Positions 1 to 10,469 of a stretch of 20,545 bases of DNA are shown here, piece by piece. Under the pieces are notes generated by a model, which saw only the letters and a program-made list of their open reading frames with translations, had not been told where the DNA came from and ran no database searches. The position numbers and the translations under genes were made by a program. The stretch comes from Discostella pseudostelligera (taxonomy: Eukaryota; Bacillariophyta; Thalassiosirophyceae; Thalassiosirales; Thalassiosiraceae). The first letter of the stretch is position 1. Every line of letters begins with the position of its first letter. The stretch spans positions 1 to 20,545 of the forward strand of contig JALLBK010000845.1 of NCBI GenBank assembly GCA_036940085.1, read 5' to 3'.

Positions 1-34
1 CCACCTTCCCTCCATTTCATTTTCAACCACGCCC

Positions 35-3000
35 TCACACTTTCCACGGCTTTCTGATTTTCAAGTAGCTAGAGCGTTGATCAATGCCTTCCTGAGAGGG
101 TATGGCGGGCTCGATCCCAGGTGTCCTGCGGTAGAAAGAATTCTCGATAGATGGCGAGTCGGGGTCATGAATGACCTCCACTAGACCATCCTTGATTAAT
201 TCATCCAGAATGAAAGTGATTATTTCCATGGTGCACCTTGTTTGCAGCTCCATCCAGTGAGAAGGAACATCCCAAGCCTGGCACTGGACCGCAAGCAATA
301 TTTCATGTCCAACCATGATTTTTGAACCGAGGAGGGCACCAAACGTTATTGCCTTCAGCGTGTCTATAGCGTCCTGATTCAATGAACCGTCACGATCACA
401 GTACCTATCATAGCCAACTTCATTGCGAGCTGCCAGACTCTGTGCATGAAAGGCCGACGCGTTGTTATTTAGTTCCTGCCAAACGCGTGAATGGGAGATA
501 ATATCAAATACGGATACTGGTGATACCCCCCCTTCGTCTTCGAACGGCACCGCCTTGTTAAGATTCTTATTGTAAAAGACTTTGGAGTTGGCATACATCA
601 CAGTAGGGGGGATGCTCATGTCAGATTCGTTCTCTTGCTGCGATGAGAATAAAGATTCTTGGGCGCGCATTCGTTCGGAGATATTCTTTTGCCGCCTTCC
701 TATCCCAAAGATAAGATTTCTGAAGCTTAGCTTGCTTCCACCGAATGATGTGGGAATCTGACTCTGTTCATTGTACTGAACAGTTCGAGCTGGAGACGCC
801 TCATGCTTGTCTTCAATGGCAGTGCAAGTCGCTGAGTTTATGTCCCATGTATTCATGCTGCAATACCAAATGTCCGGCAAGTCGGCGGCGGAAATGCGCG
901 GTGGAAGCCTTCTCCATTTTTCGCACTTCTCACACTGGACCCACTCTTGCTTGGGCTCATCCTTTTCTTTTTCAAGCCTTTCCTTGTCCTCTCTACGAGG
1001 CCGTCCCCTTTTGGCTTTGGGCTTGAAGAGCGGCTTAGGCGACTCACCACCAGAGGAGTTTGTCTTAGCCTCGTCCTCCTCGTCTTCTTCCATGACATTC
1101 TTGCTCATCACAGCGTCCGAATCAAATGCTGTTTTATCATCAAGAACCTCCGCTTCCTTCTCACTGTTATTCTTCGATAAAGTCAACTTTATCTTTTTTC
1201 CTTTTGGTTTCAGCTCCAACTCAGCTTCCTCTGCAGCAGCCTCTGCCTCCTCCGTCTGAAGTTTCTTCAATGCCAATTTCTTCGCCCGCTTCTTTTCCTT
1301 TGCAACTTCTTTCGGGGTCTGTTCGTTTGCTTCGCAATTGTTCCGCTTTGGGTCATAAATATTTAACTCACAGAACCAATGCTCAGGTAGAGATTCAAGA
1401 TTGACAGTTGCGGGAAGATGACGCCACTTAGCGCATCGATCGCACTGCACCCACGGATCTTCCTCGGGCTTCTGATTATCCTCGTCCTGTTTCTGTGCAT
1501 GCTTCTTTTCCTTTCTTTCGGCAATCTTCTCTGCGGCAAGTTTGGCAGCCTTGCGCCCAGATCGTGCACTTGAGTTAGCTTTACCGATTCCCAAAGCATT
1601 ACCGCTCTCCGGGTCAACATGCAAGCTCAAGACCTTCTCAGTACCATTTTTATCGTCTTCTGATACAGATGAAGTAAAAGAGTTCTCACATTCCTTTTTG
1701 CTGACTCCGGAATCAGAGGCCGGCTGCGAAGGTGGAGTCACATTGCTGCGTTCGGCGCCCACTGTGGCGGTTTCTACTGACTTCTCCATGTTCAGATTGA
1801 TCACGTCTTGTTGTTCATTATTTACTTTTGGTGGTGCTGTTTCCTCGGCTTTGATATCATTGTTTCGCTCTCGCCTTTTCGTGCTTAATTTAATGACCAA
1901 CTTCGGCTTCTTGGGAACAGATGACGGTGGTTTCAGTTCTTTGAGCGTCTACATTCACATAAAAAAAAGAGTGAAATGTCAGGTGCATCATTTAAACAAC
2001 GAGGGAAGTATGTTCTTACGCAGAAAGTCAAACGTGACATACCTCCTTTGGATCAACTTCCATATTGCTAGTGCCTCCTTCTTGTATTTCACCATCTTCT
2101 TGTATTTCACCATCGGAAAGGGAATTGCCATAGCTATCGTTACCCTTCAAAGATGTAGTTTCAAGACCAGATGGGTCCACCTGCGCTGCATTGATGTGTG
2201 ATTTCACGTCGACTCGAGAAGGCGCCGGTGATGGATTATCAACTTCCACTACATCATAACCGACGTCCGCTTTCTTCATAATGACCTCGTCCATTGCAGT
2301 AGCATCGTGGTTGGCGCTGGCAATTGGAGTCTCGTCTTGTGGCTTTAGCTTCATCCCCTCTTCTAGCTTCTTTCGCTTGGCACCCGGGAGACCAATATGA
2401 ATACTCAGCGGTCCACGCTTCTTTTTCCTCTTCTCAGTGTGATCTTGCTCAGACTGATCCACGGCGGCTGGTTGTATCACTAATGCTACTTCTGGTGGTG
2501 TAATGTCAGCCCCTCCAACGAATTCTACGTCTTTCACCGTATCATCAGTAAATTTCACCTCACTCTTCCCCCCCCCGAGCCCAACAGAAGCGTCTAATTC
2601 GACCAAAGGCGAAGATACCTCATTATTCTCCTCACGTTTCATCTGGTCCTGCTGCGACTTCTCGGCACTAGGGCAATTCATCTTCCCAGTTAAATCATCT
2701 TGATATATCTTGATATAATTATCCCCGGACGGCCCTTCATCTTGGGGCTTGTCAATGGATTTCATCAGTGTCGTGACATCCTTGTCGTCCCCGACGTTCT
2801 TCGATAAGTGAACTTCTCCATCCTCCTTCAACAACTGTCCCTCCTCAATAGAAGCTGTATGCAAATCAGATGTCACGTGCATTGACGAAACATCCTCATT
2901 GTCTGGACATTGGGTTTTCTCCTCTCGACCGGACGACTGCACTAACGGACATGGTTCCACAATCTCTCCATCAGATTCCTCTTCGTTTTCATCGAACATG

Positions 3001-5129
3001 TCAGTAATGCCCATCCCCGTGGGTGCCATTGTCGTTCGCACCGTTCTTCCAGTGTCATTGCAATTAACCTCACTCGTCGACGATTCCTTTGCTGGCACAT
3101 CTGATAAAATCGGTGGTGCGGTTTCCCGTTTGATCTCCTCATTCTCCTCATCTTCGTCCATCCGCCCTTCCTTCAATGGAGAATTCTCGGTAGGAGGAGA
3201 GCGACCGTCTTCAGCCTCATTAAGCTCGGAACTCATCGTCTGCCGCTTCTCCTGTGGAATATCACAACTTCCCTCCTCCTCCTTCTCCTCCTCCTCCTCC
3301 TCTTCCTCCTCCATCTCTTCGGCTTCTCCCACTCTCTCCTCCTCCTCCTCAACAGACGACATCAAACCCGGGTCATCATCATTTATTGTCGATGGGAGAG
3401 ACATCGGCGATGGTACCGGCACAAACGCCTCACCACCACCATCACCTCCTGCACCACCATGCCGTCCATTATTCACATCATCCACAATTACATCCTTATC
3501 AGGAAAGTTGGCCACCTCACTCGTTCCATCATCATAATGAATTTTGATAATTCGTCGACCATTGGCAGTACCGCAAATGACACCTCCGTACCATTTAATC
3601 TTCCGGAGGTTGTTGGCTTTCTTAATGAAGCGGACCTTCACTCGCAAACCCACACATACGGCACGACGTTGACTGTATTAGTATGTGATGATGAACGAAT
3701 TTTGAAGGGAGGTTTGGCACAGGAAGGTTTGGCAGAGGGAAGGGTGGGGTGTGTGAGTTAACAAACACGGTTGAGCAACTCGAAAGCCGCAGACAACAGC
3801 AAACAACAATTAATAAATGCACAGAAAACTTCCTTACCTCTTGGTGGACATGGAACTAATGTGACGAAATACCTCGGGTGTGGGAGGCTCGACAGTTTTG
3901 GAAGTTCGTTCTCGTTTTCCATCCTTTCCTCCTTCTCCTTCCCCACCTCGTTTGATGCTAACATTCGACACGGGCCTCTTCTTTTCCTGCTTTCGTTGTT
4001 TCTTACGCCGTCTTTCGTCGTCATCGTCGACTGCTCGTAGTAAACCTTTGCTGCCAGTAATGGTAGCTGCTGTTGTCATCGATGACGCAGTATTCCCACT
4101 CTTTCCCATTTTCTTCTTCCACTGACTTTGGATCATGTTGGCAGCATCATTCTTCTTCTTTTTCTTGGTAGCCTTCTTCGTTGATTTGGTCTTCCTCACC
4201 TTGCTGAGAGAGTAGGAGCTGATGCTATCATCATCGTTGGCACCATCGTCACTAATTGAGGAGTATCTCGACCTAATCTTCCGCCCCCTCTTCTTCCCTG
4301 CACGAAGCCCTCCCGAGCTTAGACTGCCATCGTCATCACCGTCGCTATCATTGCTGCCGCCTGATGAACTGCTGCTATCATCGCTTGATGAATCACTGGA
4401 CGACGACGATGATGACGACGAAGATGATGACGACGATGATGACGATGACGAGGAGGACGAAGAAGTTGACGAGGTAGAAGACGAACTCAATGTGGAGCTC
4501 GATGCGCTTCCCCCCCTACCGTCACCGCCTACGCCACCCACTAGCACATCATTGCGATCATCATCATCGGCCATTTCATCACCAATACTATTCTCCTCCA
4601 ATTCCCCGAAATTTCTTTCATCAAGCTGCTGCTTCTGTCGCTGGAAATCTTTCAATAATTTCAACCTCTTCAATTTCTTTCTCAACTTCGACTGTTGTTG
4701 TTCATCATCACCCTCTGCATCACCCCGACTCTCTCCCCCCTCTTTCATCTTTTTATGCCATTTCTTCTTGTCTTTTTTCTTCTTCTGTTTCTTGCCTCGC
4801 TTGCTCAATTTATTCGACAGTGGATATCCCCTGGCAGCGACAGCCTCGTTGTTGTCATCACTCTCCCCCCGGTCATTATTATCAGAAACATCGTCATCAA
4901 ACTCCTCCTCCTCTGAGACATCATCATCGTCTGCCGCAGTAGACGTCATCAATGCATCCCTTTTATTCTGCTCCTCCTCCCTCTCCATCCGTTGCATTCG
5001 TCGTAATTCCTTGTCAGACAAGCCAAATGGCAGTGGATGATTCGATGACGATTTATGGCTGGATTTCTTCCCATCGCCAGATGTGGAATTTTCGAGAGAT
5101 TGTTTGAGTGCCAGACGGAGCGAGCTCAT
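35..5129 (-). CDS. Tudor-like / AT-hook / double CW zinc-finger chromatin protein, three exons
   Basis: Exons on the minus strand are 5129-3838, 3672-2043 and 1948-35, giving 1611 residues. Donors are AG|GTAAGG and GAG|GTATGT; acceptors are ATACAG|T and TGTAG|A. Phases match at both junctions (2 then 0). The second exon has no ATG before its conserved domain and is closed upstream by TAA, so it must be spliced to the first. The N-terminus (to about 430) is Ser-, Lys- and Asp-rich with a long poly-Ser run. A Tudor-like module covers about 438-498 (begins GLRVKVRF, contains WYGGVI and IHYDDG). Next come acidic repeats, an AT-hook RGRP near 1288, and two CW fingers. Finger 1 has Cys 1143, 1146, 1167, 1179; finger 2 has Cys 1313, 1316, 1337, 1349, each with the family Trp residues. 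CW fingers and Tudor folds commonly read methylated histone tails, so a nuclear chromatin-reader role is inferred. No catalytic domain was recognised; the C-terminal 150 residues are unassigned. Confidence 0.85.
1949..2042 (-). other. Intron 2 of the CW-finger gene
   Basis: This is a 94-nt GT-AG intron on the minus strand, with donor GTATGT. A T-rich tract precedes the acceptor ATGTAG. The phase is 0 on both sides, and it joins ...VDPKE to TLKEL... . Confidence 0.85.
3269..3356 (-). repeat. GAG-rich poly-glutamate tract
   Basis: CTC triplets on the plus strand encode long Glu runs in the second exon of the CW-finger gene (EEEEEEEEEKEEE-type). The nearly pure GAG codons make this the most repeat-like part of the gene and a likely site of length variation. 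Confidence 0.7.
3673..3837 (-). other. Intron 1 of the CW-finger gene
   Basis: This is a 165-nt GT-AG intron read on the minus strand. Its donor is GTAAGG, and its 3' end is TACTAATACAG. Splicing joins a two-base overhang (AG) to T to make a Ser codon and opens the frame straight into the Tudor-like domain. The TACTAAT word resembles a branch site but lies unusually close to the AG, so the real branch point may be elsewhere. Confidence 0.8.
4390..4490 (-). repeat. Poly-serine trinucleotide tract
   Basis: Mixed TCN/AGY Ser codons run almost unbroken inside the first exon of the CW-finger gene and read as GAC/GAT (Asp) on the other strand. Codon variety suggests an old or selected tract rather than a fresh triplet expansion. 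Confidence 0.7.
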
Positions 5130-5657
5130 GATGATGACGATGATGGTATTATAATATGATCTGATTAATAGAATATTCCCCTCGCTCTCCCCATTGCCAG
5201 TGGCCTCGATCTGCGATCCCCTACTAGCTATCAGATCAAAGTCCCATTGCCTTCGACTTCGACTTCGAGCTTGGACGCGGGGTGTTGCTTCTTGTTGCTG
5301 TTGCAGTGTGCACTGTGTTGGAAATTACTGTCCGTCGCACTTCATCCCACTTCGTTTGTGTGTCAATTGTCATTACCGGGCATCCTTGAGGCAGGTACTG
5401 AAGCGTGGTACTTGTCCAAAGGACATCATCTACCATGCAGTCTCCTGCGTTCTCCTGCATTCTTCTAGGAGTAGGAGTATTAGATAGTACGACACTCCAA
5501 CAAACCAACAACCCGCCCCGTCAGAATCTTGAATTCCATTCCCCAATCCATCAAATAATCAAGTCAAAGAGCCGAAGAGAGAGGCCGGCGAGCTGCAGTG
5601 ACCAGCATCCAAGACAGGAGAGACAATACCCCCCATCTCTCATTATTTCATGCAATT
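5130..5657. promoter_or_regulatory. Divergent promoter region between the CW-finger gene and the ATPase gene
   Basis: These 528 nt separate two start codons that point away from each other, so the stretch must hold both 5' UTRs and both promoters. It contains a short CTTCGA repeat near 5250 and no convincing coding ORF. I see no CACGTG or E2F-like word here, unlike the SmD2, nuclease-family and ferredoxin promoters. No clear TATA box was identified. Confidence 0.6.
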
Positions 5658-5730
5658 ATGGCTCGAACTCGCCAGACCGATCCGCGCACCGTCAAAGTTC
5701 TGGATGTGCTCACGGGGAATCCAACGCTGA
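5650..5730 (+). other. Overlapping upstream ORF at the ATPase start
   Basis: An out-of-frame ATG lies 8 nt before the main ATG. It opens a 26-codon ORF that runs over the real start and stops at TGA 5728-5730. Its context (T at -3, C at +4) is poor, whereas the main ATG has A at -3 and G at +4. Leaky scanning would therefore allow the main product, and the uORF could dampen translation. Whether it lies in the mRNA depends on the unmapped transcription start. Confidence 0.4.
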
Positions 5731-8700
5731 CGGTGCCGCAGGCAATGCGAGTAGCTGGGTTTTCTATCGAGGAGAGCCGTTGTCGTAATAAGCAAATGTG
5801 GATCCGTCGCAGCATACCATCCAAGAAATCTATGATAGCAGCGAAAGCATCCTCGGCATTAGAAACAGAGCCAACAGATGCGTCGTTCTCGTTGAGTGCA
5901 GCAGTATCAGCAACCGATGTTTCCTCCCTAAATAATTCAGTAAATGGTGATTTTTCAGCAAAGGATGATCAATTCCAATATAAATTGCAAGATTGGATCT
6001 CCTTCCAACGCCTCGATGTTGAAAACCAAGATAGCAGCGTGCCCATGGGGACATCATCGATGCAAAAGAATTATCTGGAGCAGTCGGTGCAAATATTGCA
6101 TTCACTTGCTGGAAAAATAGTCTGTGGTGTTGGTAGTGGTGGTAAATTGCTCCATCCAGACTTCATCACCGTCGAGAATATTATTGTGTGTGAATCCTCT
6201 GCGATGTTGGGCCATGACGACAGTGGACAATTATTATCAGGATACTTTACGAGGAGCGGTAGCAGTTCTCCATCCCTCCATTCTGAAATCAATGAGGATG
6301 GAATCGAGAATATGCACGCTGCTATGCATGCCTTCGCTCGGATTGCATATGAGATGTGTACGATGGGGATAGGACCAAGTTTCCCCGCGGTTCCTCCACG
6401 CACTGTTACCTCATCCGAAACGGACATGTCAATTTCCCTTAGTCTGAAAGATGTGAACGGTGGTGCTGGTGGTACCGACGACGACGACGACGACGAAGAA
6501 GAAGAGCTACTTGACATGATGCGTAAAAGTTTCCGCGTCACTGAAACTAAAGACAGCAGTAACGCTGAATTCATGTCAGCCATGGATGATGCTGGTATCC
6601 CCCTCCCCATGAAGCGCTTCATCGTGGACTTGATGGGTGACGAACATGCAGGCATTTTCCGCTCGGAACATTCCTTCACATCTTTCGAGGATGTGGTTTC
6701 GGATCTGAAGCAGATGATGGACAACCCGGATGAATTCTTGCACGGCTCAGTTCCTGTTAAGTGGAAGCTTGATTTTGGTGACAAGCTGTATGGTAGGGGC
6801 GCTGAAATGGACGCCTTGATGAATGCCGCTAATCGAGTGGTGAGCGATGAGACCGATCCGTTACTTTCCAGAGTTGTCAGATCAAACTTGAAAAAGACTG
6901 AAGTCGTCATGGTGTCTGGAAGTCCAGGTGCGGGCAAGAGCCGACTAGTGAGATTAGGGGGCACTCAGTTGGAGAAGAGAGGATGGTGTTTTTTGCAATG
7001 CAAATTCGACCGAGTTGCTCATCCGGAACCTCTCTCCACCCTCGCTCATGCATTCGATGAATACTTTGGACGGTTTTTACATTGTCCCAAGCATCATGGC
7101 AGTGACAAGTCAACCGCTACCGCCACCGCTAACTCACACTGTTCATGCCGATCACAGCAATTACATGACCGTCTCACGAGTTTGATCAGTCCAGAGGATC
7201 TTGAAATTCTGGCGATGTATATCCCATCGTTGAGGCGTTTCCTGGATCTAGCGTTGGTCGCGGTACCACCTGACGTGAATGAAACTCTAATGGCTTCGCT
7301 GTTCGGCGCATTACTTTTGGCAATGTCATCGAAAGATACTCCGATTTTTTTCTTTCTGGACGACTTGCAATGGGCTGATCAACTGTCATTATCAATGCTC
7401 GAGGCATTCGCGAAGGCAACCCACTGCGGCTCATTTCATCTATCAAGTGCTAACAGACCGAGCAAGAGTGGACTAATTGACGCCGAAAAGGACACGTACA
7501 TCATGCTTGTCGGATCATACCGTGAACAAGCAGTTAACGATAACCAACTGTTTGCGAAGGCCCTCCGGGATTTCCATCAAGATGTTCAAGATAACTCGAA
7601 GAACCTGACCTCTATCTCGCTTTCGGGAATGACTACGGACACGCTGAATGAAATGCTATCTGAGACTCTAAGTCTGCCTAAACGACGAGTGCGGCCACTT
7701 TCCAAGCTTGTCATTCAAAAGACGGATGGCCTTCCACTGTTTGTCATTGAGTTTATTCGAGCATTAGCTGTAGACAACTTGTTGACACACAACTTTACCA
7801 GAGGATGGGAGTGGGACGCGGATTCCATCGAAATCTTCCCAATTACGGAGAGTGTTGCTGAGCTGTTTGCATTAAAGCTACGCAGACTTCCGAAGGATAT
7901 TCTTCTCGGATTGCAAATTGTAAGCTGTTTTGGATGCCAAGTTGATGAGCATGTACTCAGACTGGTACACCATTATGATGGAGATAATAGTGTTGACATT
8001 CCAGCGGCATTGAATATCGCACTAAACGAAGGACTCGTTGAGCGAGCGGCACACTTTTTCAGTTTCGCTCACGATTTGATCCAGAAGGCAACCATCGATT
8101 CAATCCGCGAGGACGATCTTGTTCCACTGCTACGCAAGCTTATAGCTGCTCTTGCAGCGAAAGCGTCGCAACCGGACTCTCGCGAGTCTGTTTTGTTTGT
8201 GGTTGTCGACTTGATCAATCGGATAGGGAGCATGACAACATTTCTTGAACATGAACGGGCACTCTTTGCAGAACTAAATTTGCGCGCTGGAACGAAGGCC
8301 GTCGCTGTGCCTGATTTCGCTGGTGCTGCCATGTATGCTGAGAATGGGATTGCTCTACTCAGAGATACTTGTTGGAGAACACAGTATGATTTAAGTCTCC
8401 AGCTGCATGAAATCGCGGTCCTGTCTCATTTTTCGAACCGCACCGGCGACCAAACACAGCTGATGAAAAGAATCAATACGGTCTTTGAACACGCCCGCAA
8501 TTTTTCTGATAAATTCAACACGCATCGTATTTGGACCCGGTTACTGTCATTGTCCAACTTTCCAAGAGCTATCGAGGAGAGCTTGCGAGCATTAGAACAG
8601 CTTGGTGATCCATTAAATCTATCATATATCGATAACATCAGAGTGCGCAAAGAGTTGGAAAAACAGAAAGAGCGCTTCTCAGGAGACAGTGAAACGATGC

Positions 8701-10016
8701 TGGCACAATTATTGGAAGATCAGAACAAAAAGAATGCAATGAAGATTATGACATCTCTCATGCTATACTATTCTTCGAGAAAATCATGCTTGGGAGCATT
8801 CATTAGTTGCCGAATGATAGAAATCACAGTGAAGTACGGTTACTGCGAGGATAGCATTGTGGGAGTAGCAGGGTTTGCGGCGTCACTGGTTTCGAGTTTA
8901 GGCGATATTGATGGTGGCAGCACGTGGGGCCGCAAAGCTATGGCACTCATGAAATTGTGTGGAAAGAAAAGCCTCATACCGGCCGTCTATTTCGCTTTGT
9001 ATGGGACGGTGTTTGTTTGGAAGGATCCTATCCAGTCAACTCTTGACTCTCTTGCCGAAGGTATTCGTTCTTCCTTTGCTTACGGCAATGTCGAGTTTGC
9101 CGTGGTCAACACGTATGTATACATTTCTCGAAGCTACCAAAGTGGGAAAAATATCAGAGTGCTGACAGAAGAAGTCGAAGCATTGGCTCGCCAGCATGGG
9201 ATTCGGGTCGATGACTCCGACGAAGAGTATTTCGGTGATACACCAGAACTCCTTCAATTATACATGCGTCCGATGTACAACATCCTTCGTGTTCTTCAAG
9301 AAGATGACGTCCATTCTTGCCGAGGACGTCTTGTAATGAATTATGATTTGCTGAAGATAGCCACCGAGAAGGAGCAATTCTCTTGTTTTCACGCACTTCT
9401 AACAAACCAAATAGCCACTGAGTTCATGTTGAGAAACATGGACTGTGCACTGAAATGTACTGAGATGTACTTCGAACACTTCGAGGCAAGAAAGTTGCAA
9501 TTGATGTACACAATTTTCAACTATGTATTTTATGATGGGCTCATCAACTTCTATTACATGGGGCAAACTGGCAATACTTGTTATCTCGAGCGCGGTGAAA
9601 TGGCATTATCGAAAATGAAGGAGTGGTTAAGACATTCAGACTGGAATTTCAAGAGCAAGTTACTACTGATGCAAGCGGAGTATTACAAAGTCATGAAAGA
9701 TGTGAACAAGGCTGCTATCTGTTATGAGGCATCTATTTCGACTGCAATGGAGCACAAGTTCATTCATGAGGAAGCCATGGGCAATGAACTCGCTGGGATA
9801 TTTCACTTGGAACTAGGATCACGCCAGAGATCTTACTCGTACCTCAAACAATCCATGGTGTGCTATCAGAAATGGGGTGCCCCCGCCATTGTAAGACGGA
9901 TCGAAGCGATGATTGCGAATGAATTTCGCATGGACATTATGCAGGTTGTGCCAAATGAGATTGCAATTTCTTCTGTCGTTGCACCAATACCATCTAAAAA
10001 GCGACAATTCTCATAA
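5658..10016 (+). CDS. STAND/AAA_16-type P-loop ATPase with HTH-like N-terminus and helical-repeat C-terminus
   Basis: This is a single-exon protein of 1452 residues. The ATG at 5658 is the first in its frame. Residues 1-50 are basic and look like a small helix-turn-helix module. About 110-270 resembles the C-terminal part of a protein kinase fold (FARIAYEMCTMG), but I see no catalytic HRD or DFG motif. An acidic run follows near 275-283. The NTPase core has Walker A GSPGAGKS at 421-428, Walker B IFFFLDDLQWAD at 563-574, and GSYRE near 619-623. These are typical of the AAA_16/STAND ATPases found in signalling proteins. The remaining 750 residues are helical and probably TPR-like. STAND proteins act as ligand- or partner-triggered switches; the trigger here is unknown. 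The first residues MARTRQT resemble the histone H3 tail. Confidence 0.85.
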   Translation: MARTRQTDPRTVKVLDVLTGNPTLTVPQAMRVAGFSIEESRCRNKQMWIRRSIPSKKSMIAAKASSALETEPTDASFSLSAAVSATDVSSLNNSVNGDFSAKDDQFQYKLQDWISFQRLDVENQDSSVPMGTSSMQKNYLEQSVQILHSLAGKIVCGVGSGGKLLHPDFITVENIIVCESSAMLGHDDSGQLLSGYFTRSGSSSPSLHSEINEDGIENMHAAMHAFARIAYEMCTMGIGPSFPAVPPRTVTSSETDMSISLSLKDVNGGAGGTDDDDDDEEEELLDMMRKSFRVTETKDSSNAEFMSAMDDAGIPLPMKRFIVDLMGDEHAGIFRSEHSFTSFEDVVSDLKQMMDNPDEFLHGSVPVKWKLDFGDKLYGRGAEMDALMNAANRVVSDETDPLLSRVVRSNLKKTEVVMVSGSPGAGKSRLVRLGGTQLEKRGWCFLQCKFDRVAHPEPLSTLAHAFDEYFGRFLHCPKHHGSDKSTATATANSHCSCRSQQLHDRLTSLISPEDLEILAMYIPSLRRFLDLALVAVPPDVNETLMASLFGALLLAMSSKDTPIFFFLDDLQWADQLSLSMLEAFAKATHCGSFHLSSANRPSKSGLIDAEKDTYIMLVGSYREQAVNDNQLFAKALRDFHQDVQDNSKNLTSISLSGMTTDTLNEMLSETLSLPKRRVRPLSKLVIQKTDGLPLFVIEFIRALAVDNLLTHNFTRGWEWDADSIEIFPITESVAELFALKLRRLPKDILLGLQIVSCFGCQVDEHVLRLVHHYDGDNSVDIPAALNIALNEGLVERAAHFFSFAHDLIQKATIDSIREDDLVPLLRKLIAALAAKASQPDSRESVLFVVVDLINRIGSMTTFLEHERALFAELNLRAGTKAVAVPDFAGAAMYAENGIALLRDTCWRTQYDLSLQLHEIAVLSHFSNRTGDQTQLMKRINTVFEHARNFSDKFNTHRIWTRLLSLSNFPRAIEESLRALEQLGDPLNLSYIDNIRVRKELEKQKERFSGDSETMLAQLLEDQNKKNAMKIMTSLMLYYSSRKSCLGAFISCRMIEITVKYGYCEDSIVGVAGFAASLVSSLGDIDGGSTWGRKAMALMKLCGKKSLIPAVYFALYGTVFVWKDPIQSTLDSLAEGIRSSFAYGNVEFAVVNTYVYISRSYQSGKNIRVLTEEVEALARQHGIRVDDSDEEYFGDTPELLQLYMRPMYNILRVLQEDDVHSCRGRLVMNYDLLKIATEKEQFSCFHALLTNQIATEFMLRNMDCALKCTEMYFEHFEARKLQLMYTIFNYVFYDGLINFYYMGQTGNTCYLERGEMALSKMKEWLRHSDWNFKSKLLLMQAEYYKVMKDVNKAAICYEASISTAMEHKFIHEEAMGNELAGIFHLELGSRQRSYSYLKQSMVCYQKWGAPAIVRRIEAMIANEFRMDIMQVVPNEIAISSVVAPIPSKKRQFS

Positions 10017-10469
10017 TTTTTATAGCACCATCTACTAACAATTAGATACGATCAGTGCAATTGCATCGGAGTCGTCTTCAGCAGCTGTGCCTAATTTGAA
10101 TCAAAGCTACTATATTGGGTTTGTCATGTGCATTCGTTTTGAACGCTGCGGTATTGAGCAGCCAATTACACGTGGCATCAATTTGGCGGGAAAGCATGCA
10201 GTGGCCAGTTATTTCGCGGGAAGCCACGTATGACTTTCCCGCCATATTATTTACATTACTTACACGTGGCAGCCGCCTCCTGCCATCTCCCATCTCCCAT
10301 CCACCATGCAATCCAAAGGCCAAAGGAAAAGGCTGGATAAGGAAGCCACACGTGCAGCCACATACGACGGGCACAAACCATTTTCATCGTAGATAATTCA
10401 GTACGATAACATCTTCGTACCGCCACCCCTCCTCCCCAGTCATAGCCATAGCACAACAAATCGTAAATC
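10017..10469. promoter_or_regulatory. ATPase 3' flank and SmD2 promoter with E2F-like and CACGTG sites
   Basis: There is no gene in this stretch. The second half is a dense regulatory region: CCAAT at 10162-10166; CACGTG at 10169-10174, 10263-10268 and 10349-10354; and E2F-like words at 10182-10193 (TTTGGCGGGAAA), 10212-10222 (TTTCGCGGGAA) and 10235-10243 (TTTCCCGCC). E2F/DP factors bind TTTSSCGC-type sites and usually drive S-phase or growth genes. CACGTG is a bHLH or bZIP core. Use of these sites is inferred from sequence only. Confidence 0.65.

Noticed and set aside
2899..3537. Plus-strand Ser-rich ORF
   Set aside because: It mirrors the Glu/Asp-rich second exon on the other strand; no domain and no independent start context.
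4222..5040. Long plus-strand ORF rich in Asp and Ser
   Set aside because: It is the antisense shadow of the Ser-rich first exon of the CW-finger gene; its Asp run is the complement of the Ser codons.
6071..6964. 297-codon minus-strand ORF within the ATPase gene
   Set aside because: Antisense to a conserved coding frame, Ser-rich and without domain; a codon-bias shadow.
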